Source: Hyphomicrobiales bacterium (lineage in GTDB: Bacteria > Pseudomonadota > Alphaproteobacteria > Rhizobiales > Rhizobiaceae). From it: a DNA stretch of 56,307 bases. Location: assembly GCA_900472675.1 (NCBI GenBank), contig UCJA01000023.1:1-56307 (forward strand), given 5' to 3'. A program made the position numbers and the translations under genes. Below, in pieces: positions 25,086 through 33,241 of the stretch (position 1 is its first letter; each line of letters opens with the position of its first letter). The notes beneath the pieces are model-generated. The model did no database searches. It had not been told where the DNA came from and worked only from the letters and a program-made list of their open reading frames with translations.

Positions 25086-25412
25086 TCAGCCGCTGCGGGG
25101 GCCAAACAGGATAATGGCGCCACCGGCCAGGCAGACGGCCGTGCCGATCAGGTCCCAGCGGTCGGGAACGCGGGCTTCGACGCCCCAGAGCCAGAGGATG
25201 GAGGCGAGGATATAGATGGCGCCATAGGCGGCATAGGTGCGCCCCGCCGCCTCCCCCGGCACGAGCGCCAGAGCGCCGGCAAACAGCACCAGCAAACCAA
25301 GGCCCGGCGCCAGCCACCAGAGCGGCTTGTCCAGCCGGAACCAGGCCCAAAAGGCATAGCATCCGGCGATCTCGGCAAGTGCTGCCAGCGTGTAGAGGAG
25401 ATAGGTTTTCAA
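25086..25412 (-). CDS. ynfA: YnfA/UPF0060 family small membrane protein
   Basis: A 108-residue inner-membrane protein with four hydrophobic segments. LAALAEIAGCYAFWAW and GRTYAAYGAIYI are the conserved blocks of UPF0060, distant relatives of small multidrug resistance exporters. It is upstream of and in line with the SRAP gene (54-base gap). Transport activity is inferred only from fold. Confidence 0.92.
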   Translation of the reverse strand: MKTYLLYTLAALAEIAGCYAFWAWFRLDKPLWWLAPGLGLLVLFAGALALVPGEAAGRTYAAYGAIYILASILWLWGVEARVPDRWDLIGTAVCLAGGAIILFGPRSG

Positions 25413-25422
25413 GGACGGCTCA

Positions 25423-25451
25423 TTGCAATGATGTAGCTCGAAAGCTACAGT
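25423..25451 (+). promoter_or_regulatory. Toxin-antitoxin promoter with central operator
   Basis: TGTAGCT-CGAA-AGCTACA (25432-25449) is a perfect 7-bp inverted repeat. TTGCAA (25423-25428) and TACAGT (25446-25451) are 17 bases apart and could be the -35 and -10 around it. Transcription would then begin at about the toxin's own ATG (25457), which has no ribosome binding site. Confidence 0.6.
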
Positions 25452-25456
25452 TCCAC

Positions 25457-25753
25457 ATGATCGAAATTCTGGAAACCGATATCTTTTCCAGTTGGTTTTC
25501 CGGCTTGCGGGACGAGCGGGCGAAGGCGCGGATCAATGCCCGGATATACCGCCTCTCGTTCGGAAATCCGGGTGATGTCAGACCTGTCGGGTCGGGCATC
25601 AGCGAGATGCGCATCGACTACGGGCCTGTCTACCGTGTCTATTTCGTGCGCCGTGGAGAGACAATCGTCATTCTGCTGTGCGGCGGCGACAAGTCCAGGC
25701 AGGCGAGCGACATTGCGGCAGCCAAAGCGCTGGCAAAGAACATGGAGAACTGA
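25457..25753 (+). CDS. RelE/HigB-type toxin (addiction module killer protein)
   Basis: A 98-residue protein of the RelE/ParE superfamily subgroup that is encoded before its antitoxin. Family blocks: FSSWFSGLRDERAKARINARI, GNPGDVRPVGSGISEMRIDYGPVYRVYF and the closing LLCGGDKSRQASDI. Members are mRNA interferases acting at the ribosome. ATG 25457 is chosen because homology begins there; no Shine-Dalgarno is present, so a leaderless message is possible. The antitoxin starts two bases after the stop. Confidence 0.88.
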   Translation: MIEILETDIFSSWFSGLRDERAKARINARIYRLSFGNPGDVRPVGSGISEMRIDYGPVYRVYFVRRGETIVILLCGGDKSRQASDIAAAKALAKNMEN

Positions 25754-25755
25754 CA

Positions 25756-26055
25756 ATGACGGTCAAGACCCGGACATGGGACATTGCGGATCATCTCGGC
25801 AGCGACGAGCAGGTGGCGCTGTTTCTCGAAGCTGTCTTCGAGGATGGCGATCCGGCCGTGATCGCCGCCGCCATTGGCGACGTGGCGCGGGCGCGCGGCA
25901 TGAGCCAGGTCGCCAAGGATGCCGGACTGTCGCGCGAAAACCTCTACCGCTCACTTGGCGAGGGCGGCAATCCGGAGTTCGGCACGATCCTCAAGGTGAT
26001 CCGCGCGATGGGCTATGATCTGACGGTCGTTCCGCATGGCGTGAGCGCCCGCTGA
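25756..26055 (+). CDS. HigA-type antitoxin (addiction module antidote)
   Basis: A 99-residue helix-turn-helix protein. The order WDIADHLGSDEQVALFLEAV followed by an HTH around MSQVAKDAGLSRENLYRSL and a C-terminal MGYDLTVVP strand is that of the antidote partnering HigB-like killers. GGAGAA from the toxin's last codons serves as ribosome binding site. It would bind the palindrome at 25432-25449 to repress the pair. Confidence 0.9.
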   Translation: MTVKTRTWDIADHLGSDEQVALFLEAVFEDGDPAVIAAAIGDVARARGMSQVAKDAGLSRENLYRSLGEGGNPEFGTILKVIRAMGYDLTVVPHGVSAR

Positions 26056-26147
26056 GGCATTAATTTCTCCACCGGATTGTCCGGCCTTGCCAGAATCATG
26101 GTCAGATATGACCCTGAAAACAACGTCCTCATTCCAAGCGAAATTCC

Positions 26148-26564
26148 ATGCCCGCATCGCCCCAAGCCGCTTCCTCCGCCATCCTCGAGCGCGACGGGCG
26201 GTTTCTGCTGATCCGGCGGATCAACCCGCCGTCTGCCGACCTATTTGCCTTTCCCGGTGGGCGGGCGGAACCGGGCGAGAGCCCGGCGGACACGGCGGTT
26301 CGAGAATTCCTCGAAGAAACCGGGATCCCGGTGCGCGATCCGCTGCTGTTTGCGACCTATGACATTCGCGCAGAGAAGGACGACGGGCCGCATTTCTTCC
26401 TGTCGGTGTTTACCGTGCAGGCGGACGCAAAGCTCGAAGCCATCGCGGCCGACGATGCGGCGGATGCAGGCTGGTATACGGTCGACGAGATCCGCGCGCT
26501 GCCGGTGCCGCCGAGCGTGCTCGACTGTGCGGAAAGACTGGCAGGGATGCGCAATGGCGTTTAA
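26148..26564 (+). CDS. Nudix hydrolase
   Basis: A 138-residue protein with a complete Nudix box G-x5-E-x7-REFLEETGI (from GGRAEPGESP to about 60), which binds Mg and cleaves nucleoside-diphosphate-linked substrates. The rest fits the small ADP-ribose/NUDIX fold. Substrate is unknown. The next gene overlaps its end. Confidence 0.9.
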   Translation: MPASPQAASSAILERDGRFLLIRRINPPSADLFAFPGGRAEPGESPADTAVREFLEETGIPVRDPLLFATYDIRAEKDDGPHFFLSVFTVQADAKLEAIAADDAADAGWYTVDEIRALPVPPSVLDCAERLAGMRNGV

Positions 26565-27051
26565 GACAGCGCCGACCTGCTCGCTCGAGACATCACGCAT
26601 GATCCGCTTCCGCCTGCTCCTTGCACTTCTGGTCGCTGCGCTGGCGACGGCGCTTCCGTCCGGCGAGGGATTTGCGCAATCGCGCAAGCAGCAGCAGCAG
26701 GCAGCCCCCGCGCCGCCTCCGCCGCCGGCAGCGCCCGCCGAAGACAAGCCCGCTCCTTATGACGTGCAGCTGACCCGGCTTGCGGAAGTGCTGGGCTCGA
26801 TCAGCTACCTGCGGTCGATCTGTGGGGCCGAGCGGGAAGACTGGCGCCAGTCGATGCAGCAGTTGCTGGAGGCGGACACCGCCAACGAACCGAAGCGCCG
26901 CGAACGCCTGACCGCCGCCTTCAACCGCGGCTACCGTTCGTTTGCCGCCGTCTACACCGCCTGCACGCCCGCCGCGCGAACGGCTGCCGAGCGCTACCGT
27001 AACGAAGGTGCAACACTTGCGACGGAAATTACCGGAAGGTTCGGAAATTAG
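26554..27051 (+). CDS. TIGR02301 family secreted protein
   Basis: A 165-residue protein whose first half holds a signal peptide (MIRFRLLLALLVAALATA, cleaved near FAQS), a Gln/Ala/Pro linker, and then a helical domain with two conserved Cys (SICGAER, TACTP) and RLTAAFNRGYRSF. This is the TIGR02301 family of alphaproteobacterial periplasmic proteins of unknown role. ATG 26554 has AGGGA seven bases upstream and overlaps the Nudix stop; ATG 26599 gives a more usual signal peptide and is a real alternative. Confidence 0.82.
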   Translation: MAFKTAPTCSLETSRMIRFRLLLALLVAALATALPSGEGFAQSRKQQQQAAPAPPPPPAAPAEDKPAPYDVQLTRLAEVLGSISYLRSICGAEREDWRQSMQQLLEADTANEPKRRERLTAAFNRGYRSFAAVYTACTPAARTAAERYRNEGATLATEITGRFGN

Positions 27052-27149
27052 CGGTTTATTTACCTGTTTTCGCAGGAGCCCGTGTCGTTTCGGTAAAAGG
27101 CTGATAGAGTCCTTAACGGCTCAGTAATGAAACCGGCAGGGAATGAAAC

Positions 27150-27407
27150 ATGCAGTCAAGCCTCAACGACATCGACGATATGATCGTACATGAGAAGATG
27201 CAGGCTGCCTTGGAATACCAGACAGAAGCCTGGGCTGACGGGCGTGCAGACGGCATCGAACCCGAAATTATCGCCGATGCGGCGATCGCTTTTGCCATGC
27301 GCGAAACCATCCGCGTGCGCGGCGAATCGGGTGCCGAAGAGCTTCTCGATTCCCTCCGCGAGCGGATGCTGGCAGGCGAATTTTCCCCGGAACGCAAGAT
27401 CCAATAG
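27150..27407 (+). CDS. Conserved hypothetical protein
   Basis: An 85-residue acidic, helical protein with no signal peptide or cysteine. GGCAGGGA precedes ATG 27150. It lies 16 bases before a secreted-protein gene and may share its transcript. No family recognised. Confidence 0.75.
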   Translation: MQSSLNDIDDMIVHEKMQAALEYQTEAWADGRADGIEPEIIADAAIAFAMRETIRVRGESGAEELLDSLRERMLAGEFSPERKIQ

Positions 27408-27423
27408 CCGCGGAGGCATTCCG

Positions 27424-28206
27424 ATGCGACATTTAGAACGGCCGGCAACAGGTTTGTCGGCGTGCCTGCGCGCCCTTTGTCTGGCCACCACGGTCACCTT
27501 TAGCGTTTCGACGGCCACCGCCGAACCGTTCCGTGGCCAGGGGATGGACGCGGCTCAAGCTCCATTCGAAAGCGGACAGGGCGTGATTCGCGCCGGCAGT
27601 GAGTTTCAGGCCCAGAATTCGACGCTGCCGCAGCCGGCACCGGCCATCGATCGGCCGACCAGCCCGCCCGCCGGATCCGGCGACACGGACAATGCGCCGG
27701 CCGGGCGAACAACCACCAACGACACCAATATTCCGGACGGCCCGAGCGAAATCATCCGCGACGTGGACAAGCTGCCGGCCCCGGTCCAGAAGCTGCGCCA
27801 GCAGATGATCGAGGCTGCGGCTTCGGGCGACGTGGAAAAGCTGCGCGTGCTGCTGGGCACGGGCCCCAACCAGACGCTGATGATGAACAATGACGGCGAG
27901 GACCCGATCGACACGCTGAAGACCTTTTCAGGTGATCCGGACGGGCAGGAAATCCTCGCGATCATGATCGACATCCTGTCGGCAGGTGCTGCGCGCTTTG
28001 ATGCGGGCAAGCCCGACGAGGTCTATGTCTGGCCCTATTTCGTGGCGAAGAACGTCGATTCGCTGACGCCGCCGGAGCGCGTCGACCTGCTGCGAATCGT
28101 GACCGCCGGCGACCTGATCGGTATGCAGGAAAACGGCAACTACAATTTCTACCGCCTCGGCATCACGCCCGACGGCCAGTGGAAATTCCTGACCGGCGGC
28201 GACTGA
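27424..28206 (+). CDS. Hypothetical periplasmic protein
   Basis: A 260-residue protein with a signal peptide (cleavage near TATAEP, about 32), a low-complexity Pro/Thr/Asn-rich linker to about 110, and a folded C-terminal domain (IIRDVDKLPAPVQKLRQQMIEAAASGDVEKLRVLLGTG onward in parts resembling an ankyrin-like helix pair) ending QWKFLTGGD. GGAGG precedes ATG 27424. Similar proteins are common in Rhizobiaceae with no known role. Confidence 0.78.
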   Translation: MRHLERPATGLSACLRALCLATTVTFSVSTATAEPFRGQGMDAAQAPFESGQGVIRAGSEFQAQNSTLPQPAPAIDRPTSPPAGSGDTDNAPAGRTTTNDTNIPDGPSEIIRDVDKLPAPVQKLRQQMIEAAASGDVEKLRVLLGTGPNQTLMMNNDGEDPIDTLKTFSGDPDGQEILAIMIDILSAGAARFDAGKPDEVYVWPYFVAKNVDSLTPPERVDLLRIVTAGDLIGMQENGNYNFYRLGITPDGQWKFLTGGD

Positions 28207-28230
28207 GCAGGCGTTTTCAAGCGCCTGCTC
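28205..28230 (+). terminator. Hairpin overlapping the stop codon
   Basis: GAGCAGGCG (28205-28213) pairs with CGCCTGCTC (28222-28230); loop TTTTCAAG. No T tract follows, so termination would be weak or rho-assisted. Confidence 0.55.
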
Positions 28231-28342
28231 TGCCCCTCCGATGAGCCGGCGGGCCGGATGAGACTGGCAGGATCGTCCGGAGCGTCTTGTTCCGGATGCC
28301 ACCAAGGCATAAGTGTCAGTTCTCGAGCAATCGGACATCGCC

Positions 28343-29209
28343 ATGCCTGTCGCCACTCTTCCGTCGCGAAGCCTGATCCGTATTTCCGGCACGGATGCCC
28401 AGGACTTCCTCCACAATCTGATCACCACCGATGTCGAGGGGTTGCCCCAGCGGGTGGCGAGCCCCGGCGCTCTCTTGACGCCGCAGGGCAAGATTCTCTT
28501 CGACTTTCTGGTCTGGCGCGATGCGGACGAGTTCCTGCTTGAGACCGACCTTGAGCAGCGCGAAGCGCTGATCCGCCGTCTTTCCATGTACAAGCTGCGC
28601 GCCGCCGTGGAGCTTCAACCCGGGCCAGACGCCGTCACCGTGTTCTGGGGCGAGAGTTCGGACCGCGGGATGATCGTGGACGGCGCCTTCGCCAAGGCCG
28701 GCATCGCCGTCAGCCGGACGCCCGGCGTGGCTAATAGCATCGACCTGCAGGATGACGCGTCAGAGCAGACCTATCATGCGTTGCGGATCAGCGCCGGCCT
28801 GCCGGTTTCGGGTGCCGATTTCGCGCTTCAGGAAGCCTATCCGCACGATCTCCTGTTCGACAAGAGCGGCGGCGTGTCATTCCGCAAGGGTTGCTACGTG
28901 GGGCAGGAAGTCGTCTCGCGCATGCAGCATCGCGGCACCGCGCGGCGGCGCGTGGTGCTGGTGTCCAGCGAACAGGCGCTGCCACCAACGGGCACCGAGA
29001 TCATTGCCGGCGGCAAGCCGGTCGGCACACTGGGTTCGACCGAAGGCGGCGCCGGCGCGCATGGGCTTGCGATCGTGCGCACCGACCGGGTCGGCGATGC
29101 GCTGGCGCAGGGCATTGCCCTCACAGCGGCCGGCATGCCGGTGACGCTCAGCCTGCCTGAATGGACTGGCCTCTCCTTCCCTGCCGAGGTGCGGGAGGGC
29201 GAGGCGTGA
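28343..29209 (+). CDS. ygfZ: YgfZ/GcvT-like folate-binding protein
   Basis: A 288-residue protein of the COG0354 family, which uses tetrahydrofolate in repair and assembly of iron-sulphur enzymes. The signature KGCYVGQEVVSRMQHRG with its conserved Cys is present at about 186-200, after the N-terminal SRSLIRISGTDAQDFL fold. ATG 28343 fits the family start; GTG 28313 is possible. Its stop overlaps the GTG of an HD gene, beginning a tightly overlapped three-gene unit. Confidence 0.92.
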   Translation: MPVATLPSRSLIRISGTDAQDFLHNLITTDVEGLPQRVASPGALLTPQGKILFDFLVWRDADEFLLETDLEQREALIRRLSMYKLRAAVELQPGPDAVTVFWGESSDRGMIVDGAFAKAGIAVSRTPGVANSIDLQDDASEQTYHALRISAGLPVSGADFALQEAYPHDLLFDKSGGVSFRKGCYVGQEVVSRMQHRGTARRRVVLVSSEQALPPTGTEIIAGGKPVGTLGSTEGGAGAHGLAIVRTDRVGDALAQGIALTAAGMPVTLSLPEWTGLSFPAEVREGEA

Positions 29210-29850
29210 GCGCAGAGACGACCGCTTCGATGCCGCCTGCAACGCGTACCGGAACCCGGGCCTGGCAACGCATGCTATCCGGCCGCCGCCTCGATCTGCT
29301 CGACCCCTCGCCGCTCGACGTGGAGATTTCAGATATTGCCCACGGGCTTGCCCGCGTGGCGCGCTGGAACGGCCAGACGCGTGGCGCCCATGCCTTTTCC
29401 GTCGCGCAGCATTGCCTGGTGGTCGAGACGATCTTTTCCCGGCTTGAGGAGAACTCGCCGGAGGCGCGGCAGATGGCGCTTCTGCATGACGCCCCGGAGT
29501 ATGTAATCGGCGACATGATCTCGCCGTTCAAGTCCGTGGTCGGGGGTGGCTACAAGGCAGTGGAGCTGAGGCTGGAGGCGGCGATCCACCTGCGATTCGC
29601 GCTTCCGGCGCATCCGAGCCGGGGCTTAAAGACGCTGATCAAAAAGGCCGACACCATCGCCGCCTATTTCGAGGCGACCGAGCTCGCCGGGTTTTCCGTG
29701 ACGGAGGCGCGCAAGTTCTTCGGCCAGCCGCGTGGTATCACCGTGGAGATGCTGCCGATCGAGCCGATGCCGGCGCTCGAGGCGCAGAGCCGGTTTCTCG
29801 ACCGCTTCCAGGCCATCGAGACGGAACGCGCCGCCAAGGTGCGGCTATGA
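29206..29850 (+). CDS. HD domain hydrolase, YfbR-like
   Basis: A 214-residue metal-dependent phosphohydrolase. HD-domain ligands are seen in HAFSVAQHC, LLHDAPEYVIGD and a later KKADTIAAYFE aspartate. The layout is that of YfbR-type 5'-deoxynucleotidases common in rhizobia. GTG 29206 overlaps the ygfZ TGA and has GGAGGG upstream. Its TGA overlaps the next ATG. Confidence 0.87.
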   Translation: MSAETTASMPPATRTGTRAWQRMLSGRRLDLLDPSPLDVEISDIAHGLARVARWNGQTRGAHAFSVAQHCLVVETIFSRLEENSPEARQMALLHDAPEYVIGDMISPFKSVVGGGYKAVELRLEAAIHLRFALPAHPSRGLKTLIKKADTIAAYFEATELAGFSVTEARKFFGQPRGITVEMLPIEPMPALEAQSRFLDRFQAIETERAAKVRL

Positions 29851-30401
29851 GCGCGATCGTGGTCTGCCCGCTCGCCAGCATGGCCGAGCTCTGCGTCCGG
29901 CACGGCGCCCGCGACCTCGTCAGCCTGATCGCCGAGAAGCAGGATTTTCACCGGCCGGGGCTGATCGAGGCAAAGCGGCACCTGAAGCTTGCCATGAACG
30001 ACATCGGCTTTGCCGGCGGCAATGGGCTGGTGGCGCCAAGCGTTGCACATGTGGAGCAGTTGATCGACTTCGTCGAGGCCTGGGACCGGACGACGCCGAT
30101 GGTCATCCATTGCTGGATGGGTGTGTCCCGTTCGCCTGCCGCGGCGGTCATTGCGGTGCTGGCGCTCGACCCGGAACAGGACGATTTTGCGCTTGCCGCG
30201 CGCCTGCGCCAGGTGGCACCGCATGCGACGCCGAACACCCGCCTGATCGAGATCGGCGACCAGTTGCTGGGCCGCCAGGGGCGCCTGGTGGCGGCCATCA
30301 AGGGGATCGGACGCGGGGCGGATGCAGACGGCCGCGCCTCCTTCGTGCTGCCCCTCGTGGCACCGACCGCGATCGAAGCTTCACACCTGCCGGCGCACTA
30401 A
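29847..30401 (+). CDS. Tyrosine/dual-specificity phosphatase-like protein
   Basis: A 184-residue protein with the CX5R signature HCWMGVSRS (Cys near 90), the phosphate loop of protein tyrosine phosphatases, followed by a helix. It begins at ATG 29847 within ATGA of the HD gene, so the two are coupled. Cytosolic; substrate unknown. It may be a nucleotide or protein phosphatase. Confidence 0.88.
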   Translation: MSAIVVCPLASMAELCVRHGARDLVSLIAEKQDFHRPGLIEAKRHLKLAMNDIGFAGGNGLVAPSVAHVEQLIDFVEAWDRTTPMVIHCWMGVSRSPAAAVIAVLALDPEQDDFALAARLRQVAPHATPNTRLIEIGDQLLGRQGRLVAAIKGIGRGADADGRASFVLPLVAPTAIEASHLPAH

Positions 30402-30472
30402 GCCTGCCGAATCTTCCTTGACCTCGCCTGCCCCTGCTCCAATTAGGCCGCATCCCCGTTCAAGGAATAAGC

Positions 30473-31297
30473 ATGGAACAGGCATCGAATATCGTCGTGG
30501 CAACACGTGCCGCCCTCGCCCAGTTGACGGCTCTCGCCATCCAGTATTCGTTCTCCGTCGTCGGTGCGATCGTGCTGCTCATCCTCGGCTGGATGCTTGC
30601 GGGCTTCCTCAGCCGCTGGGCGCATGCGGGCATGTCACGGATCCACGGGATCGACGCGACGCTTGCGCAGTTCTTCACCAACATCATCCGCTACGTCATT
30701 CTGGTGCTGGTCATCGTGATGGTGCTTGGCCAGTTCGGGGTGCAGACAGCCTCCGTTCTGGCTGCCCTCGGCGCTGCGGGCCTGGCCGTCGGTCTGGCGC
30801 TGCAGGGCACGCTGCAGAACATCGCGGCCGGCATCATGCTTCTGGTGCTGCGGCCCTTCCGGGTCGGCGAAAGCATCGAAACCGGCAATGTCAGCGGCAC
30901 GGTCGTGGACGTTGGCCTGTTTGCGACCGAGCTGCGCACGGCCGACGGCGTCTTCCGCATGGCGCCGAATTCGACGCTCTGGAACGTGCCGATCACCAAT
31001 TACAGCCGTCTGCGCACGCGCCGGCACGAGATCACGGTGACCATCGGCAGCGGCGATAGCCTGGACGAGGCCCAGGCAAAGCTGATGAAGCTCGCCAAGG
31101 CGGAGCCGCGGGTCATCAAGGATCCGGCGCCGATGACCTATGTGGCGGATTTTGACGCGGGCAGCGCCAAGGTGACGCTGCGTTACTGGGCCACAAGCGG
31201 CGACTGGTGGGCAACCCACAACGCACTGACCGAGGCGACGAAGCTTGCCTTCGACAAGCCTCCGGAGAGTTCCCCATCCTCAGGCGAACCAGCCTAG
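30473..31297 (+). CDS. MscS family mechanosensitive channel
   Basis: A 274-residue small-conductance channel subunit (heptamer in the inner membrane). Three transmembrane segments lie at about 20-45, 60-85 and 88-115; the pore helix GAAGLAVGLALQGTLQN and the following RPFRVGE beta-domain entry are conserved, as is FRMAPNSTLWNVPITNYS. CAAGGA precedes ATG 30473. It relieves turgor on osmotic downshift. Confidence 0.93.
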   Translation: MEQASNIVVATRAALAQLTALAIQYSFSVVGAIVLLILGWMLAGFLSRWAHAGMSRIHGIDATLAQFFTNIIRYVILVLVIVMVLGQFGVQTASVLAALGAAGLAVGLALQGTLQNIAAGIMLLVLRPFRVGESIETGNVSGTVVDVGLFATELRTADGVFRMAPNSTLWNVPITNYSRLRTRRHEITVTIGSGDSLDEAQAKLMKLAKAEPRVIKDPAPMTYVADFDAGSAKVTLRYWATSGDWWATHNALTEATKLAFDKPPESSPSSGEPA

Positions 31298-31373
31298 CAT
31301 CCGACCCGGCGGACCTGTCGCGGCAACGCGGCAATGGGACAGATGCAAGGCGAGGCCCCTGATGGAAAGGAAG

Positions 31374-31419
31374 CGGCGGATCCGGTCTTTCACGAGGAGA
31401 CCGGGTCCGCCGTTGTTTT
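31374..31419. terminator. Rho-independent terminator between mscS and the kai operon
   Basis: CGGCGGATCCGGTCT (31374-31388) pairs with AGACCGGGTCCGCCG (31398-31412, one G-T pair), followed by TTGTTTTC. It ends mscS on the plus strand; the convergent kinase gene stops at 31444. Confidence 0.88.
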
Positions 31420-31443
31420 CTTCCACGAAGACCCGGGAGCGTC

Positions 31444-32928
31444 TCAGGCGCGGACGAGGTCTTCTTCGGGGATGCGGATGCGGCAGCGGACGCCTTCAGC
31501 CGGATAATCGATCTGCGCGCCGCCGTTTGGCGAATACTGCAGACTGCGGGTGATCACGGTCTGCCCGAAGCCACGCCGTGTCGGCTGCTGCACGAGAGGC
31601 CCGCCGCTTTCCACCCAATCGACGCTGAGGAATGGCTCGTCTGCCGATTTGCTGACGGTGACGTTGACGCGGCCGCTCTCCTGCGAGAGCGCGCCATACT
31701 TGACAGCATTGGTGGCGAGCTCATGGATCACCAGGCCCAGCGCAATGGCGGCACGGGGCATGACCAGGGCCTCCAATCCCTCCACCGACAGCCGCGCCTG
31801 GGCGCTGCCGACAAAGGGATCGAGTTCCGCATTGACCACTTCGGCAATGGAGATCGACGACCAGCTGCGGTCGGCGAGGAGATTGTGGGTGGCCGCCAGT
31901 GCCTGGATGCGTCCCGAGAATGCGACCTGGAAGCCGCTCACCGTTTCCTCGGTGGAGGCGGTGCGCTTGCAGATCGAAAGCACCAGCGCCAGCGTGTTCT
32001 TGACCCGGTGATCGAGCTCGCCCATCAGCAGAAGCTGCTGCTTTTCGGCGGCCTTGCGCTGGGAAAGGTCGACCATGGTGATGACGCAGCCGCTGACCTT
32101 GTCGCTGCCAACGCGCAAGGGAGCGGCGCTGAGCAGCACATCCCTTACCCGCGGCGCTTCGGGCGCGAGCGCCTCGATGCCCTGCACGGAGGTGCCGGCA
32201 ATGGCCAGCGCAATGATATCGCCGGCCTGCAGCAGGCCTGTCGTATCGGGCAGCGTCAGCGGGATGACCTCGCCGAACACCCGGCCGATCGGGTTGCCGG
32301 AATAGATGGAGGCGACGGCGGCATTGGCATGGGTGACGACGCCGTTGACGTCGCAGACCACGACGGCCTCGTTGGCGGAAGCGATGATGGAATGGGCCGC
32401 CCGTTCCGAGGCTTCGGCGGCGGCAGCGCGCACCTTGGCGGTGATATCGGTGAAGGTGACGGCAAGGCCGCGGTTGCCGCCAACATGAAGCGGCGCTGCC
32501 GTGACCAGCACGTGGAGTTCGTCATTGCCGACCAGAACGCGGATCTCGCTGGTCTTCTTGGCGTCGCGGGCGTCGCGCATCAGGCCGTAGACCAGCAGGC
32601 GGGCTTCCTCGTCCAGGGCAGCGCTCAGATGGGCGATCTCGACGTTCTCGCCGGGCAGGTGCAGCAGTTCGCGCAGGGCCTTGTTGGCGTAGAGAAGCCG
32701 GTCGGTCTCGTCGAAGGCAGCGGCGCCGAGGTCCATGGCCTCCATGAAGGCATAGTAGGAGGAACCGCCTTCGAGCGTGAAGACTTCGTCTTCGCTGCGG
32801 GGGTTGCGCACCATCAGGGCGTCGACTTCCCCCTCGCGGATGGCCCGCAGGGTCTCTTCGGCCTCTTCCAGGCGGTGACGCAGTTCCTCCGCGCTCAGAT
32901 CACCATAGTCGAGAGCGTCCATCGCCAT
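31444..32928 (-). CDS. PAS-PAS-HWE sensor histidine kinase of the kai operon
   Basis: A 494-residue soluble kinase with no membrane segment. Residues 12-40 form a short coiled coil (RLEEAEETLRAIREGEVDAL); PAS domains span about 55-165 and 175-290; the HWE/HisKA_2 dimerisation helix has His307 in GELDHRVKNTLAL; the N box is HELATNAVKYGAL (402-414); Trp438 and Glu440 in VDWVESGGP are the W-x-E that names the HWE class; GFGQ follows. ATG 32928 lies two bases after the kaiB stop, so it is co-transcribed with kaiCB. There is no KaiB-like sensor domain as in SasA. It is the natural candidate to read KaiC state; its response regulator is not adjacent. Confidence 0.92.
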   Translation of the reverse strand: MAMDALDYGDLSAEELRHRLEEAEETLRAIREGEVDALMVRNPRSEDEVFTLEGGSSYYAFMEAMDLGAAAFDETDRLLYANKALRELLHLPGENVEIAHLSAALDEEARLLVYGLMRDARDAKKTSEIRVLVGNDELHVLVTAAPLHVGGNRGLAVTFTDITAKVRAAAAEASERAAHSIIASANEAVVVCDVNGVVTHANAAVASIYSGNPIGRVFGEVIPLTLPDTTGLLQAGDIIALAIAGTSVQGIEALAPEAPRVRDVLLSAAPLRVGSDKVSGCVITMVDLSQRKAAEKQQLLLMGELDHRVKNTLALVLSICKRTASTEETVSGFQVAFSGRIQALAATHNLLADRSWSSISIAEVVNAELDPFVGSAQARLSVEGLEALVMPRAAIALGLVIHELATNAVKYGALSQESGRVNVTVSKSADEPFLSVDWVESGGPLVQQPTRRGFGQTVITRSLQYSPNGGAQIDYPAEGVRCRIRIPEEDLVRA

Positions 32929-32930
32929 GG

Positions 32931-33227
32931 CTATTCACCCACTTTGAGATGCACGAGCACCTTTTCGCGGTCGGACAGATCGCCGATGATCTTGCGGATC
33001 GGGATGGGCAGCTGCCGCACCAGGGTGGGGATGGCCACGATATTGTGCTCGCGGGCCAGCTGAGGCGTCTTCTTGAGGTCGATGACCTCCACGACGTAAC
33101 GGCCAGGCATGTTGGCGCAGATGCGCTCCAGGTTCTCGATGGCCGCCACAGACTTCGGCGTCTGGCCGGCAATGTAGAGAACGAGCTTCAGGGGATCGGG
33201 GCTGGCGGCGGTGGGTTGGTCCTGCAT
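32931..33227 (-). CDS. kaiB: Circadian-clock protein KaiB homologue
   Basis: A 98-residue thioredoxin-like KaiB. Family blocks are intact: LVLYIAGQTPKS, AIENLERIC, YVVEVIDLKKTPQLA, AIPTLVRQLP and IIGDLSDREKVL. KaiB changes fold to bind the CI ring of KaiC. The frame is open to GTG 33245, overlapping the kaiC stop, but GGAGG at 33235-33239 is best placed for ATG 33227. It stands between kaiC and the HWE kinase. The length is that of short, KaiA-independent system KaiBs. Confidence 0.95.
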   Translation of the reverse strand: MQDQPTAASPDPLKLVLYIAGQTPKSVAAIENLERICANMPGRYVVEVIDLKKTPQLAREHNIVAIPTLVRQLPIPIRKIIGDLSDREKVLVHLKVGE

Positions 33228-33241
33228 CGTCATATCCTCCA

